A stretch of 64,000 nucleotides of DNA from G016756615 sp035556195 (GCA_035556195.1 DATMFK010000010.1:310001-374000), one strand, 5' to 3'; positions 1-9,084 are shown, counted from the first letter of the stretch. Notes: generated by a model from the letters alone, not told the origin. Made by a program: numbers and translations.

Positions 1-117
1 GTGCACGACATAGGAGAGCATGCCGGCGATGGCGACGGTGAAGACCGCCGCGGCGGCGAGCACGATCGTGCCTCTGAGCTTCAGGCGAGGCAGTTTGATG
101 GGAGATCCAGCAGGCAT
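1..117 (-). CDS. N-terminal fragment of an unidentified membrane protein (cut by window edge)
   Basis: Reading the minus strand from the ATG at 117 gives 39 uninterrupted codons to the window edge. The fragment has a short basic N-terminus (rich in K, R, P) followed by an Ala/Val/Ile-rich hydrophobic stretch of about 20 residues, which looks like an inner-membrane anchor or uncleaved signal. An AGAGGA-like sequence lies a little far upstream of the ATG. The gene is divergent from the MscS-type channel gene at 254, so the 136-base gap would hold both promoters. The family cannot be named from 39 residues; an overlapping plus-strand reading frame exists but looks non-coding. Confidence 0.5.
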   Translation of the reverse strand, partial: MPAGSPIKLPRLKLRGTIVLAAAAVFTVAIAGMLSYVVH

Positions 118-253
118 TTCGGTGGAGGGTCCTCTGAGAAGAAAGCCCCCTCGCAAAAGCACGAACAAGGTTAAGAGCTGGTTCCTTTCTCCCGCTTTAC
201 GCAAACCCGCCATCGCGTATCTTGGTTCGTCGCTGATGGTCTTGGGGAGAACA

Positions 254-2485
254 ATGCCGTTTCGTCTTGCCGCAGTCGTGACTTTCCTCCTCCTCGCCTT
301 CGCCGGCCCTTGCGGGGCACAAGCTCCCGCCACCCCCTCGACATCGGCACAGCCTGCGCCCATGACCCCCGAGGCGATACACGATCTGGCCAGCCGCATG
401 AGCGAGACCGAGTTCCGCCAATTCGTGCTCGAGCGGCTCGGCGTGCCGCAGCCGGCCGGCGCGGCGGCGTCGCAGCCCGCAGCCGAGGCCGATTTCGCTT
501 TGACGGTCAGGCAGTTCGCCGATGGCCTGGGCGATCGGGTGGAGGCTGCCATCGTGGGCCTGCCCATCATGTGGGAGCGGATGGGAGAGGCGACGGTCAC
601 CTTCCTCTCGCATCTTGGCTGGCGCGGCCTGGGGCGGTTCCTGCTTGGACTTGGCGTCGCCATCGCCGCCGGCATCGTCGTCGAGCTCCTGGTCGATCGG
701 GTCGCCTCCCGTCTTCGCCGCCTCGCCACCCGGTCGACCGAAAAGGGCACGGTGCGCGAGACGTTGTCGATCCTCGGCGCACGGCTGGCGCTCGACATGT
801 TCGGCCTGATTGCCTTCCTGGTGGTGACCCGCGCCGTCGGCCGTGGCCTGATCGAGCCGGAGCTGCGGCCGATGGCGGCTCAATTCTTCTTCTACTGCGT
901 GGTCGTGCCACGTTTTCTCGCCGCCTTCCTGCGCTTCCTCCTTGCCCCCAGGCGGCCCGCCCTTCGCCTGGTCTGTACCGACGACAAGAGCGCGGTCTAT
1001 CTCTATCGCAACATCGTCGGCATCGTGGTGCTTGCCGGCGCCGCCGTCTTCCTGACCAATTTCATGATCGCCAACGGCGTGTCGCTCGACGGCATCGCGA
1101 TCGGCTTCTGGTCCAATGTGATCGTCTTCGGTTGGCTGGGCTGGACGATCTACAGGGCCCGAGCGGGTGTCGCCATGATGGCAAGAGGCTGGGAAGCCGA
1201 GGTGACGCCGGCGGAGGCTCGTCTGGCGCGGGCGTATCCGTGGCTGGCCCTTGCGCTGATCGCCGCCAGCTGGTTCATCTTCGAGATCATGACCGTCGCG
1301 GGCAACACCGACGTCGTGCGCAGCGGCAAGCAATATCTGACGCTGGCCATCCTGCTGCTCTCGCCGGCCATGGACACGATGATTCGCGGCCTGGTGCGCC
1401 ATATGGTTGCGCCCATGCAAGGCCAGGGGCAGGTCGCGGAAAAAGCGTATCTATGGACGATGCGCAGCTATGTCCGCATCGGCCGGGTCATCGTCTTCGG
1501 CCTCGTGGTCGTGGTCATCGCGCTGATGTGGGATCTCAGCCTCTCCTCCTTCACCTCCAATCAGATCGGCCTGCGTTTTGCCGCGCGCATGTTCACCTTC
1601 CTGGTGATCCTCGCCGCCGGCTATCTCGTCTGGGAGGTCGCGACGCTGCTCTTCAACCGGCGCATCGCGCAGGAAACGTCCCCGGAAGGCATCGACCTCC
1701 AGCAGGAGGACATCGGCGAGATCACCGGCACCGGTGGCTCCCGCCTGACCACCGTACTGCCGCTCCTGCGCATAGCCACCCAGGCGGCCATCATCGTACT
1801 CACCGTGCTCGTGGCGCTCAGCAATCTCGGCATCAACATCACGCCGCTGATCGCCGGCGCGGGCGTCGTCGGCCTCGCCGTCGGCTTCGGCGCCCAGACC
1901 CTGGTGCGCGACATCGTGTCGGGCATCTTCTTCCTGGTCGACGACGCCTTCCGGGTCGGTGAATATATCGTCGTGGGCGACATCGCCGGTACAGTGGAGA
2001 AGATCTCGGTGCGTTCGCTGCAGCTTCGCCACGATCAGGGAGCGGTGCACACCATCCCATATGGCGAACTGAAGCGCGTCACCAACAATTCGCGCGACTG
2101 GGTCATCATCAAGATGAAGTTCACCGTGCCGTTCGACGCCGACATCGACAAGATCCGCAAGATCTTCAAGCAGATCGGCACGGACATCCTGACGGCGCCC
2201 TATGCGGCCGACATCATCCAGACCTTCAAATCCCAGGGCGTGGGCGCCGTCGACGACGTCGGCATCGTCGTGCGCGGCAAGTTCATGTCGAAACCCGGAA
2301 AGCAATGGGTGATCCGCAAGGATATCTATGCCCGCGTCCAGGCCGCCTTCGCCGCCGCCGGCATCGAATTCGCGCGCCGGGAGGTCCGCGTCAGCATGTC
2401 CGGCAAGGCTTTCCATGATCTCGACGAAAGCGAGCAGCGGGCCGTCGCCGCGTCGGCCGTGCAGGCGGCAATGCCGAAGCTGTGA
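254..2485 (+). CDS. Large MscS-family mechanosensitive ion channel
   Basis: The 743-residue protein has a cleavable-looking signal peptide (about residues 1-24, hydrophobic core then GAQA), a periplasmic stretch of about 150 residues, then many transmembrane helices. The C-terminal third is the MscS module: the Gly/Ala-rich pore helix (GAGVVGLAVGFGAQ, near residue 530), then the beta domain (VGEYIVVGDIAGTVEKI) and the C-terminal alpha/beta domain. This is the architecture of long MscS homologues, which release solutes on hypo-osmotic shock. The ATG at 254 is chosen because GGGGAGA lies just upstream and the signal peptide begins there; the frame is open upstream to 20 but that part is not protein-like. 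No operon partner. Confidence 0.9.
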   Translation: MPFRLAAVVTFLLLAFAGPCGAQAPATPSTSAQPAPMTPEAIHDLASRMSETEFRQFVLERLGVPQPAGAAASQPAAEADFALTVRQFADGLGDRVEAAIVGLPIMWERMGEATVTFLSHLGWRGLGRFLLGLGVAIAAGIVVELLVDRVASRLRRLATRSTEKGTVRETLSILGARLALDMFGLIAFLVVTRAVGRGLIEPELRPMAAQFFFYCVVVPRFLAAFLRFLLAPRRPALRLVCTDDKSAVYLYRNIVGIVVLAGAAVFLTNFMIANGVSLDGIAIGFWSNVIVFGWLGWTIYRARAGVAMMARGWEAEVTPAEARLARAYPWLALALIAASWFIFEIMTVAGNTDVVRSGKQYLTLAILLLSPAMDTMIRGLVRHMVAPMQGQGQVAEKAYLWTMRSYVRIGRVIVFGLVVVVIALMWDLSLSSFTSNQIGLRFAARMFTFLVILAAGYLVWEVATLLFNRRIAQETSPEGIDLQQEDIGEITGTGGSRLTTVLPLLRIATQAAIIVLTVLVALSNLGINITPLIAGAGVVGLAVGFGAQTLVRDIVSGIFFLVDDAFRVGEYIVVGDIAGTVEKISVRSLQLRHDQGAVHTIPYGELKRVTNNSRDWVIIKMKFTVPFDADIDKIRKIFKQIGTDILTAPYAADIIQTFKSQGVGAVDDVGIVVRGKFMSKPGKQWVIRKDIYARVQAAFAAAGIEFARREVRVSMSGKAFHDLDESEQRAVAASAVQAAMPKL

Positions 2486-2567
2486 GCTTCCACGCCGCTA
2501 TTTTTCCCGCGCCGCCGGACAGACGCCCTCCGGGATCCTGTCCTCGAACGATGGTCCCTTCTCTGCC

Positions 2568-2828
2568 TCACAGCTTCCGGATCGAGCGGAGCTTGTTGTC
2601 GGCCCCAAGGATCAACTCGTATTGGGCGAGATGGCGAATGTCGTAGCAGGTGACCAGAACCACGCGCCGCTCCGGCGTCGACTGTCTTTTATCTTCTCTC
2701 ATATCGGTGACGCGGTCGCACCAATGGCCGGCATTGCGGATGGCCCTGGCGGTCTGCCGCTCCAGCATGTCGGCCTGGGCCATGGCCGGGAAAAGCATGG
2801 TCGCCAGAAGCAGGGTCAGAACTTTCAT
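2568..2828 (-). CDS. Small secreted protein of unknown function (86 aa)
   Basis: The reading frame stays open upstream, but the ATG at 2828 has a strong GGAGG Shine-Dalgarno and starts a signal peptide (MKVLTLLLATMLFPAMAQA). The mature part of about 67 residues has two cysteines that could form a disulfide, and alternating charged and hydrophobic residues. It is probably periplasmic. No family was recognised. It converges on the MscS-type gene with an 82-base gap and is a separate transcription unit. Confidence 0.65.
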   Translation of the reverse strand: MKVLTLLLATMLFPAMAQADMLERQTARAIRNAGHWCDRVTDMREDKRQSTPERRVVLVTCYDIRHLAQYELILGADNKLRSIRKL

Positions 2829-3090
2829 CTCGCCTCCATCCCCCTCCGCCCGCAGTATCGCCGCCGCCCCCAGGTCTGTCGAGAGCAAGCCCTCGCGCCC
2901 CATGCTTTCGGGCTCGTCACCTCTCTGCGTGGAAGCGTCCTCGAGCAGACGAGCCGGCTGGAACAGGAAGGATCGTTTCGGGTTGGGTTTCACCCCTGTC
3001 GCTCGGCCAGGCCAAGGCAAGATCGCAGCGTGAAGATGGACGCCTTGGCATTCGCAACTCTTACCGGCGGCGCGGATAGCGAGGATGTAT

Positions 3091-3657
3091 ATGTCTGAAC
3101 AGCGACGAAGTGATCCCTCGTTTCCCGGCAGCCCCACCTACCCACCACCGCCTCCCGAGGGACTGACCCCCGTCCTGGAGCGAAACATCGAAGCACTCTA
3201 CGAGCGACGTAAGAGGGAGGCCGAAGCCGCCTCTTGGCAGGACCGGGCAGCCGACGCCATAGCCCGCTTCACCGGCAGCATGAGATTCGTCTACCTGCAT
3301 CTGCTTGTGTTCGGGTTCTGGATTGCAGCCAATCTGCATTGGATCCCGGGCATTCCGGCGTGGGACGAATCCTTTGTCGTTCTTGCGATGGTCGCCTCCG
3401 TCGAGGCAATCTTCCTGTCGACCTTCGTCCTCATCACCCAGAACCGCATGGCCGCGGCTGCCGACAAGCGCGCCGACCTGGACCTCCAGATAAGCCTCCT
3501 GGCAGAGCACGAAATCACAAAATTGACAGAGCTGGTCTCGGCCATCGCCAACAAGATGGATGTCGAGACCAAGGCGCAACATGAGCTCGAAGAGGTCACA
3601 CGGGATATCGCCCCTGACGCTGTGCTCGACACCATCGAGAGCAAGAACACCCAATAG
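3091..3657 (+). CDS. DUF1003 family membrane protein
   Basis: The 188-residue protein has a Pro-rich N-terminus, then the DUF1003 core: two transmembrane helices (about residues 65-85 and 95-117) around a short loop containing W-x-P-x-x-x-x-WD, followed by the family's conserved ITQNRMA...ADKRADLDLQ segment and a helical, charged cytoplasmic tail. The function of DUF1003 is unknown; in alphaproteobacteria it is a common single-gene inner-membrane protein. ATG 3091 is preferred over the in-frame ATG at 3085 because GAGG lies six bases upstream of it. It stands alone between intergenic gaps. Confidence 0.88.
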   Translation: MSEQRRSDPSFPGSPTYPPPPPEGLTPVLERNIEALYERRKREAEAASWQDRAADAIARFTGSMRFVYLHLLVFGFWIAANLHWIPGIPAWDESFVVLAMVASVEAIFLSTFVLITQNRMAAAADKRADLDLQISLLAEHEITKLTELVSAIANKMDVETKAQHELEEVTRDIAPDAVLDTIESKNTQ

Positions 3658-3923
3658 CGTCTCATGATCAGCACCGGCGGTCCGAGCTCGCCTTGGGGCG
3701 TTGCACTGTCCTGGCAGGTCCAAAGCGTTCGACAGTATCGCGCAGCAGACAAATTCTACCGCTGCCGGCAGTTTAGAACCTTGGAATATATGTTTTCAGC
3801 CCTACAGTTATTGGAATTCGGATCGCGTCCTCGCTTCGCTCACCAGATGACACGAACTGTAGACGCCTTTCGCGCTCGGCCCAAAGGGCTCTGAAGCCGA
3901 CAAAGATCCGGCGGAGAAACATC

Positions 3924-4853
3924 ATGAGCGACTATTCACCCTCTCGAACGTCCGACCGCCCCCCGGTCGAACGAACGGCGATCACACCTGCGGAGGACGC
4001 AAGAACGATCGCTCTCAACAGGATCTCGTGGGGCGCGGTTCTGGCCGGCGTCGTGCTCGCGCTGGTCGTTCAGTTATTGCTCAACCTCCTCGGCATCGGC
4101 ATCGGGGTGGCTACGCTGGACCCGGGTTCGGCGGATAACCCGGCTGCGCGCACCTTCTCGATCGCCGCGGGGATCTGGTACGTGGTGGCCGGCATCATCG
4201 CTGCCTTTGTCGGCGGCTATTTCGCAAGCCGGCTCTCCGGCCGATCGCTGAAGACCGTCGGTGCGCTGCATGGCGTCACCACATGGGCGGTCACCACCCT
4301 CGTTGTCCTCTATCTGCTCACGACGGCGGTCGGCAGTCTGCTCGGAGGCGTCTTCAGCACTGTGAGCAGTGCCGTGGGCGGGCTCGGCCGCGCGACCGCG
4401 ACGGTTGCCGAAACGGCCGCCCCTGCCCTGACGGAGGTTGCCGATCCGTTCGGCACCATCCAGCGCCAGATCGAAGGAACGGTCGGAGGCAATGATCCGC
4501 GGGCCATGCGCGATGCGGCGGTCGCTGCCGTACGTGCGGCGTTTACCGGTGATCAGGCTCAGGCCGAACAAGCCCGGGAAAGAGCAGCACAAGTGTTGGC
4601 ACAGGCCCAAAGCATACCGATCGAACAAGCGCGCACGCAGATCCAGCAATACGAGCAGCAATACCGGGCAGCCGTCGATCAGGCGCAACAACGGGCGACG
4701 CAGGCGGCCGAGGCAGCCACCAAGGTCGTTTCGCGAGGCGCCCTGTTCGGCTTTATCGCACTTGTCCTCGGCGCCATCGCGGCCTGGTTCGGCGGGAGCT
4801 TCGGGACTGTGGCTCCGCTCGCGACCACCGGAAGCGTCGCCTATCGGAGCTGA
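3924..4853 (+). CDS. Polytopic membrane protein with Ala/Gln-rich helical domain
   Basis: The 309-residue protein has a hydrophilic N-terminus, four hydrophobic segments (about residues 36-62, 78-102, 115-150 and 272-295) and, between the third and fourth, an Ala/Gln/Glu-rich region (about 200-268) expected to be a long helix or coiled coil. The first half contains small-residue helix motifs such as GGYFASRLSG. It resembles conserved alphaproteobacterial membrane proteins sometimes annotated as PhnA-like or YrzE-like, but I cannot give a function. The start is supported by GGAG upstream. A role in envelope stress is only a guess from the DUF1003 and channel neighbours. Confidence 0.8.
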   Translation: MSDYSPSRTSDRPPVERTAITPAEDARTIALNRISWGAVLAGVVLALVVQLLLNLLGIGIGVATLDPGSADNPAARTFSIAAGIWYVVAGIIAAFVGGYFASRLSGRSLKTVGALHGVTTWAVTTLVVLYLLTTAVGSLLGGVFSTVSSAVGGLGRATATVAETAAPALTEVADPFGTIQRQIEGTVGGNDPRAMRDAAVAAVRAAFTGDQAQAEQARERAAQVLAQAQSIPIEQARTQIQQYEQQYRAAVDQAQQRATQAAEAATKVVSRGALFGFIALVLGAIAAWFGGSFGTVAPLATTGSVAYRS

Positions 4854-4928
4854 CCGGCAATCATAGATCCTGCTTGATGCTCGGCGACGTTTTATGCGCG
4901 AGCACATGGCATCCGCACAGGTGCAAAC

Positions 4929-5114
4929 ATGAAACAAAGAAGCAGCGAAACCAGCAGAGGCAAGGAGTCGGGCGAGGCCCTCCGGAAGAGCGCACGAGAG
5001 GACGAACGCAAGACAGAGGCCCGCAAAGGCAGCGATCTCGCCAAAGGAGCCGAACGCTTCGAGGAGCGTTCCAGGAGTTCGGACGGAAAGAGCGCCGGAT
5101 CGAAACAGAGATAG
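4929..5114 (+). CDS. Possible small, highly charged protein (61 aa)
   Basis: This ORF starts at an ATG with AGGTG five bases upstream and encodes a protein made almost entirely of K, R, E, S, G and D, with no hydrophobic core, so it would be disordered. Similar small hydrophilic proteins accompany stress genes in rhizobia. The composition could equally be chance in GC-rich DNA, since no other frame here is convincing either. It lies in the 381-base gap between the membrane protein ending at 4853 and the convergent HXXEE gene. Weak call. Confidence 0.3.
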   Translation: MKQRSSETSRGKESGEALRKSAREDERKTEARKGSDLAKGAERFEERSRSSDGKSAGSKQR

Positions 5115-5234
5115 CCGCTGAACTGATCCTGCGGCGGCGACCTGTCGACATCCCGCATCCCGAACTGGCGCTGGGCCACCTACGCCGCGCCGACCATCTG
5201 CACGCCTCCTCGATGAGCGCATGGACATTCGCGG

Positions 5235-5987
5235 TTAGGTGCGCGCCGCTCCTGCGGTCAGTTGGTTTCGCGGGTTCGAGATCAGTGGCCCATCACTCCA
5301 CCGCTCACCAAGCCACAGGATGAGCATCAGCAGAAAGGGATTCACCAGTTGCAGCAAGACGACCACGGCCGCGCTCAAGCCAAAATGGAGGAACAGCAGC
5401 AGCGGGGCCGCCAAAACGATATGACCAATGATCCCGCCAGCCACAAGAAGCGCGAGCGCGCCGTAGCTCATTCGGCCTGGACCGAAGCAGGCGCGGATTA
5501 TCCACGCGGCCACAGCCGCGAAGAGCAATGAAGTGAGAAATCCTCCACCGAAGTTACCCCCAAGCGCGGCCACCATATGGACCAGGGCGTTGATGATTAT
5601 GATGCCGTAGACAGAAAGCCCGACAAGCGGGTGTCGTCGGCTCAACAGGGCTGCAATGGGAGCCGCGACCCAGAACGCAGCTACGTTGACCGCGAGGAAA
5701 AACACCGGTGGGATCGGGCAGTTCGGATAAGGCGGCAAACCGAGCTGTGCGCAAATCATGCCCGGAAATGCATGGAACGTTCCGAACAGATCGATGCCGT
5801 ATTCTTCGAAGTTGTGGAGCAGATAGGCCGCCATCCCGAGCCAGGATAACCACACCCAGTCATGCCATCGCGAGCGGCTTGGATCGCTCCGGAGACGGTC
5901 AGTTGCAAAAAGCAGGACCACGAGGACGATTGCGCCGACGCCGCCAATCCAGGGAAAGGCGATGTCGAACCAGTGCCAGTAATGCAT
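5235..5987 (-). CDS. HXXEE domain membrane protein
   Basis: The 250-residue polytopic protein carries the motif that names the HXXEE family, HNFEEY at residues 58-63, on the edge of a transmembrane helix, and a second conserved-looking histidine in NALVHMV around residue 130. About six hydrophobic helices are visible. The conserved His and Glu in the membrane suggest metal binding or catalysis, but the family has no established function. GGGAGGG lies upstream of the ATG at 5987. It is a single-gene unit. Confidence 0.85.
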   Translation of the reverse strand: MHYWHWFDIAFPWIGGVGAIVLVVLLFATDRLRSDPSRSRWHDWVWLSWLGMAAYLLHNFEEYGIDLFGTFHAFPGMICAQLGLPPYPNCPIPPVFFLAVNVAAFWVAAPIAALLSRRHPLVGLSVYGIIIINALVHMVAALGGNFGGGFLTSLLFAAVAAWIIRACFGPGRMSYGALALLVAGGIIGHIVLAAPLLLFLHFGLSAAVVVLLQLVNPFLLMLILWLGERWSDGPLISNPRNQLTAGAART

Positions 5988-6153
5988 GGCGGCCCTCCCG
6001 GGAACAACAGACCGAATCCAACTCCAGTGGTCCCAGAGCGTTATCGGACCTGGGACCGAAATTAGATCGGGTCAATACCTGACAGGTGAATTGCGATCTG
6101 CGGAAACCCGGCTTTCCCCAAGGCAGACTGAACAGCAAACGTATTCTGAGAGC

Positions 6154-6191
6154 TGAAGCGGCCACCCGAAATGGATCGGGTGACCGCTTCA
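6154..6191. repeat. Imperfect palindrome (type C intergenic repeat)
   Basis: The arms TGAAGCGG-C-CACCCGA and TCGGGTG-A-CCGCTTCA flank a six-base loop, giving a near-perfect stem of 16 pairs with one mismatch. A related element with the same layout (AGCG-GTCGCCC, then GGGCGAC-CGCT) lies at 43953-43995. The rest of the gap 5988-6454 shows no gene. The element may act as a transcript-end hairpin or be a dispersed intergenic palindrome. Confidence 0.6.
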
Positions 6192-6454
6192 ATGTCAGAT
6201 TTCAGTTCGTTCGGCGTGTCGCTGAGTGTTGACAGGAGGAAGTCACCGCATCTCCCATATCATTATGTAACCGAGACGGACCGCACGTCTCGTTGAACTC
6301 CTGATTGGGCCCGCCCAGAGCGTGCGTGCAGCGGCACCGATCAGGGAGCCATTGAAATCCCGTCACACTTGTAACTCCCACCCGACCGTTCGCACGAGAT
6401 AGCGTCTTCGTGACGCGACCTTTGGAAACGGCGAATTAGATGAGAGGACCGGAC

Positions 6455-6748
6455 ATGACGATGCTTACAGCAACAGGGAAGGTCGATCCGTTGCCCGGAC
6501 TGGCGATCGATATGGCCGGCCGGCTCAGGCTCGCCGCAGCCCCGACCTTTGCAGTGGGGGCCTGGATTTCCGCCGTCGGCTCGCCGGGCATGACGATCTG
6601 CTCTGCCGCCTCGGCTTTCGCGCCGATCAACGACATGGCCTTGATGTACTTGCTGATGAGCCTCTTTCACCTATCGCCATGGATGACGCTCCTGTCCGCC
6701 CGTTCGCGGCGCGCCAATACCTCCGTCGCCCAAACCGAAGGAGACTGA
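6455..6748 (+). CDS. Small hydrophobic protein of unknown function, translationally paired with the DUF899 gene
   Basis: The 97-residue protein has hydrophobic stretches around residues 25-45 and 57-80, and would be membrane-associated. Such a protein sits beside redox or DUF899 genes in several rhizobia as I recall, but the family has no name known to me. ATG 6455 is chosen over the in-frame ATG at 6440 because GAGAGGA lies at the right distance. Its stop is two bases before the ATG of the DUF899 gene, so the two are almost certainly co-transcribed and co-translated. Confidence 0.7.
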   Translation: MTMLTATGKVDPLPGLAIDMAGRLRLAAAPTFAVGAWISAVGSPGMTICSAASAFAPINDMALMYLLMSLFHLSPWMTLLSARSRRANTSVAQTEGD

Positions 6749-6750
6749 CA

Positions 6751-7467
6751 ATGCAACACGCTGTTGTTTCACGCGATGACTGGCTGACCGCCCGCCGGAA
6801 TCTCCTGAAAGCGGAGAAGGAACTCACTCGAATTCGCGACAAGGTCGCCCGAGAGCGGCTCGCTCTACCGTGGGTGCGCATCGACAAGGAATACGTGTTT
6901 GATACGCTGGATGGCCCGCGCACGCTCGCCGATCTCTTCGACGGTCGATCGCAACTTCTGGTGCAACATTTCATGTTCGCGCCGGGATGGAAGGAAGGCT
7001 GCCCGAGTTGCTCCTTCATGGCTGATCACACCGACGGCATGAACATGCATCTGGCGCATCACGATGTCACCATGATCGCCGTCTCGCGCGCGCCGCTCGG
7101 TGAGATCGAGCGCTACCGCAAACGCATGGGCTGGCAGTTCAAATGGGTGTCGTCCTTCGGCAACGACTTCAACTACGATTTCCGGGTCAGCTTCACGCCC
7201 GAGGAGGTCGCCAATGGGCACATCGACTACAACTTCGGCGAATGGCGGGAGACTGGCGAGGAATGGCCTGGCGTCAGCGCTTTCTTCAAGGACGACGCGG
7301 GCGAGGTCTTCCGCACCTACTCCACCTACGGACGCGGCGTTGAGGTGATGATGGGCACCTACGCAATGCTCGATCTCGCTCCGAAGGGCCGCAACGAGGA
7401 GGCGGGTATGGACTGGGTGCGCCGCCACGATCGCTATGAATCGCCGCTCCCGGGAGCAGTGGCATGA
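6751..7467 (+). CDS. DUF899 thioredoxin-like protein
   Basis: The 238-residue protein matches the DUF899 family, which has a thioredoxin-like fold: conserved stretches include LLVQHFMFAPGW, then a CPSC redox-type motif at residues 84-87, and W-Q-F-K-W-V-S-S-F-G-N-D-F-N-Y-D-F. The CxxC at the N-terminus of a helix suggests a thiol or metal-linked function, but no reaction is established. The start at 6751 has GGAG upstream and directly follows the stop of the small hydrophobic protein. It is the second gene of a two-gene operon. Confidence 0.9.
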   Translation: MQHAVVSRDDWLTARRNLLKAEKELTRIRDKVARERLALPWVRIDKEYVFDTLDGPRTLADLFDGRSQLLVQHFMFAPGWKEGCPSCSFMADHTDGMNMHLAHHDVTMIAVSRAPLGEIERYRKRMGWQFKWVSSFGNDFNYDFRVSFTPEEVANGHIDYNFGEWRETGEEWPGVSAFFKDDAGEVFRTYSTYGRGVEVMMGTYAMLDLAPKGRNEEAGMDWVRRHDRYESPLPGAVA

Positions 7468-7494
7468 TGACTGGTGGCAAACGATAGTGAGGTG

Positions 7495-7524
7495 ATTGCC
7501 GGGAGCCTCCAGCGTCCCGGCGAT
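7495..7524 (+). terminator. Likely terminator after the DUF899 gene
   Basis: An inverted repeat, ATTGCCGGGA and TCCCGGCGAT with a ten-base loop, ends in TTTCCCT. It begins 28 bases after the DUF899 stop. The T-run is short, so efficiency is uncertain. Confidence 0.45.
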
Positions 7525-7764
7525 TTCCCTATCGCTTCTTCAAATCGCTGGCTCAGCCTCGCGCCGGGGCAGACAGAATCATGATCTGGGTCCTGCGACA
7601 CGATCAGCAACTGACATCGGGCAAGACTTGCCAGACGTCAGGAACATCGAATGATCCCTCGCCCAGTCGTCGTGTCAGGTTTCAGGAACCGCAATGCCGA
7701 TCTCTGCGCCCAACATGGGGCGCATTGCGGTCACCCGTAAAATCTATCCTCCCTGCCAGCATGC

Positions 7765-8220
7765 TTAGGCTTGCTTCGGCGCCGGCGCCTCGATCGCTTC
7801 AGCACAACGCATGTCGAAGCGTTTGGCGAGTTCCGCCAGGCTGACCTCCCCGAGACGGCCGATCAACAATGCCTCGGCCTCACGCATGGCGCCTTCGACC
7901 GCCTCGTTGACGACCTTCTCGACGGCGCAGTCGGGGTTGGGATTCTCGTTACCGATGGCGAAGATGCGGGGACCTCCCACTGCCCGATGAATATCGAGCA
8001 GCGACACTTTCGTCAGGTCCATGGCGATCGACCAACCGCCGCCGTGCCCTTTCTCCGATCGCACATAACCCGCTTCACGCAGGCCTGCCATCGTACGGCG
8101 CACGACCACCGGGTTGGTCCCAAGCATGCGCGCGATCGCCTCGGACGTCATAGGTCCATCATGGCGTGCCATGTGGAGCAACACATGGAGCATGCGGGAA
8201 AGGCGGCTGTCGTTGCGCAC
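7765..8220 (-). CDS. Rrf2 family transcriptional regulator
   Basis: The 151-residue protein is an Rrf2-type winged-helix regulator: it begins with the typical RNDSRLSRMLHVLLHMA helix, then a helix-turn-helix (SEAIARMLGTNPVVVRRTMAGL), the wing (GHGGGWSIA) and a dimerisation helix. Only one or two cysteines are present (C in NPDCAVE and in MRCAEA), so the three-Cys iron-sulfur ligand set of IscR/NsrR is missing; sensing of redox or a small molecule is undecided. The GTG at 8220 is chosen because AAAGGA lies eight bases upstream and the family start fits. It is divergent from a methyltransferase gene across an 84-base gap and may regulate it. Confidence 0.85.
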   Translation of the reverse strand: MRNDSRLSRMLHVLLHMARHDGPMTSEAIARMLGTNPVVVRRTMAGLREAGYVRSEKGHGGGWSIAMDLTKVSLLDIHRAVGGPRIFAIGNENPNPDCAVEKVVNEAVEGAMREAEALLIGRLGEVSLAELAKRFDMRCAEAIEAPAPKQA

Positions 8221-8268
8221 GGCTTGATCCTTTGCACGGTGGTGGATTGGCAGCATCGGCAATTCACG

Positions 8269-8289
8269 TTACATGATATGTTACATGAT
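8269..8289. promoter_or_regulatory. Candidate Rrf2 operator in the divergent promoter region
   Basis: TTACATGAT occurs twice as a direct repeat (8269-8277 and 8281-8289), and between them ACAT-GAT-ATGT forms a small palindrome. The AT-rich block lies 15 bases before the methyltransferase ATG and 49 bases before the regulator start, where an operator for either gene would sit. Confidence 0.5.
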
Positions 8290-8304
8290 TCTAAGAGGCG
8301 TGAC

Positions 8305-9084
8305 ATGCGTGAATTCGAGAACCCCGATCATTGGGACACTACCGCTCGGCACTACGAGAAGACCGCGCATCCCTTCACTGCGCGCTATGCCGAAGCGGCG
8401 TTGGCACGCGTGCCGCTGACCTCGAAGGCTCGAGTCCTGGATGTCGCGGCCGGCACTGGCGCACTGGCACTGGCTGCGGCGCGCACTGGCGCTCAGGTGC
8501 TCGCGACCGACTTCTCGCCCGGCATGGTCGCCCGCATCGCGGCTGCCCGGCTGCCCAATGTAGAGGCGCGCGTCATGGATGGGCAGAAGCTCGACCTTCC
8601 CAGCGCCGGCTTCGACGCAGTCTTCTCGATCTTCGGCGTGATCATGTTTCCCGACTGGCGCAAGGGCCTGGCCGAGATGGCGCGCGTGACTCGTCCTGGT
8701 GGATATGGCGTGGTCGCAACCTGGCAAAGTCGTGGCGCGGCGACGTTTCTGCTGCTGGGCCAGATCCGCCAGACGCTGTTTCCTGGCCGTCAGGGCATGG
8801 CGATGCCGGAAGCCGTCCAGGCGCTCAACGATCCGAAGGATTTCGCGCAGGAACTGATCGATGCAGGCTATCGGGATCCGCAGATCGAGCAGGTCACACA
8901 TGATTATGAACTCGCGGTGGCCGCGCTCGACGGGCCCGACACATTGTTCGGCATGTCTCCGGATTGGACTAGCCTTTCCGATCAGGAGAAAGCGGCAGTC
9001 GTCGCCGAGGCACGCAGAATGGCTGCCGATCGAGCTGTTCTGCCGATACCATCGACCGCGCTCATCGGTGTAGCACGCCGCTGA
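8305..9084 (+). CDS. SAM-dependent class I methyltransferase
   Basis: The 259-residue protein has the Rossmann-like methyltransferase fold of the Methyltransf_11/25 type: motif I VLDVAAGTGALAL (about residues 44-56), an acidic residue ending strand 2 (ATDFSPGM), motif II/III region FDAVFSIFGVIMFPDW and VTRPGGYGVVATW. The substrate cannot be told. ATG 8305 has AGAGG upstream. It is divergent from the Rrf2 gene, a common arrangement of regulator and target. Confidence 0.85.
   Translation: MREFENPDHWDTTARHYEKTAHPFTARYAEAALARVPLTSKARVLDVAAGTGALALAAARTGAQVLATDFSPGMVARIAAARLPNVEARVMDGQKLDLPSAGFDAVFSIFGVIMFPDWRKGLAEMARVTRPGGYGVVATWQSRGAATFLLLGQIRQTLFPGRQGMAMPEAVQALNDPKDFAQELIDAGYRDPQIEQVTHDYELAVAALDGPDTLFGMSPDWTSLSDQEKAAVVAEARRMAADRAVLPIPSTALIGVARR

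Noticed and set aside
3664..3894. Possible 76-residue gene after the DUF1003 gene
   Set aside because: No ribosome-binding site, no recognisable composition, and it sits in a normal intergenic gap.
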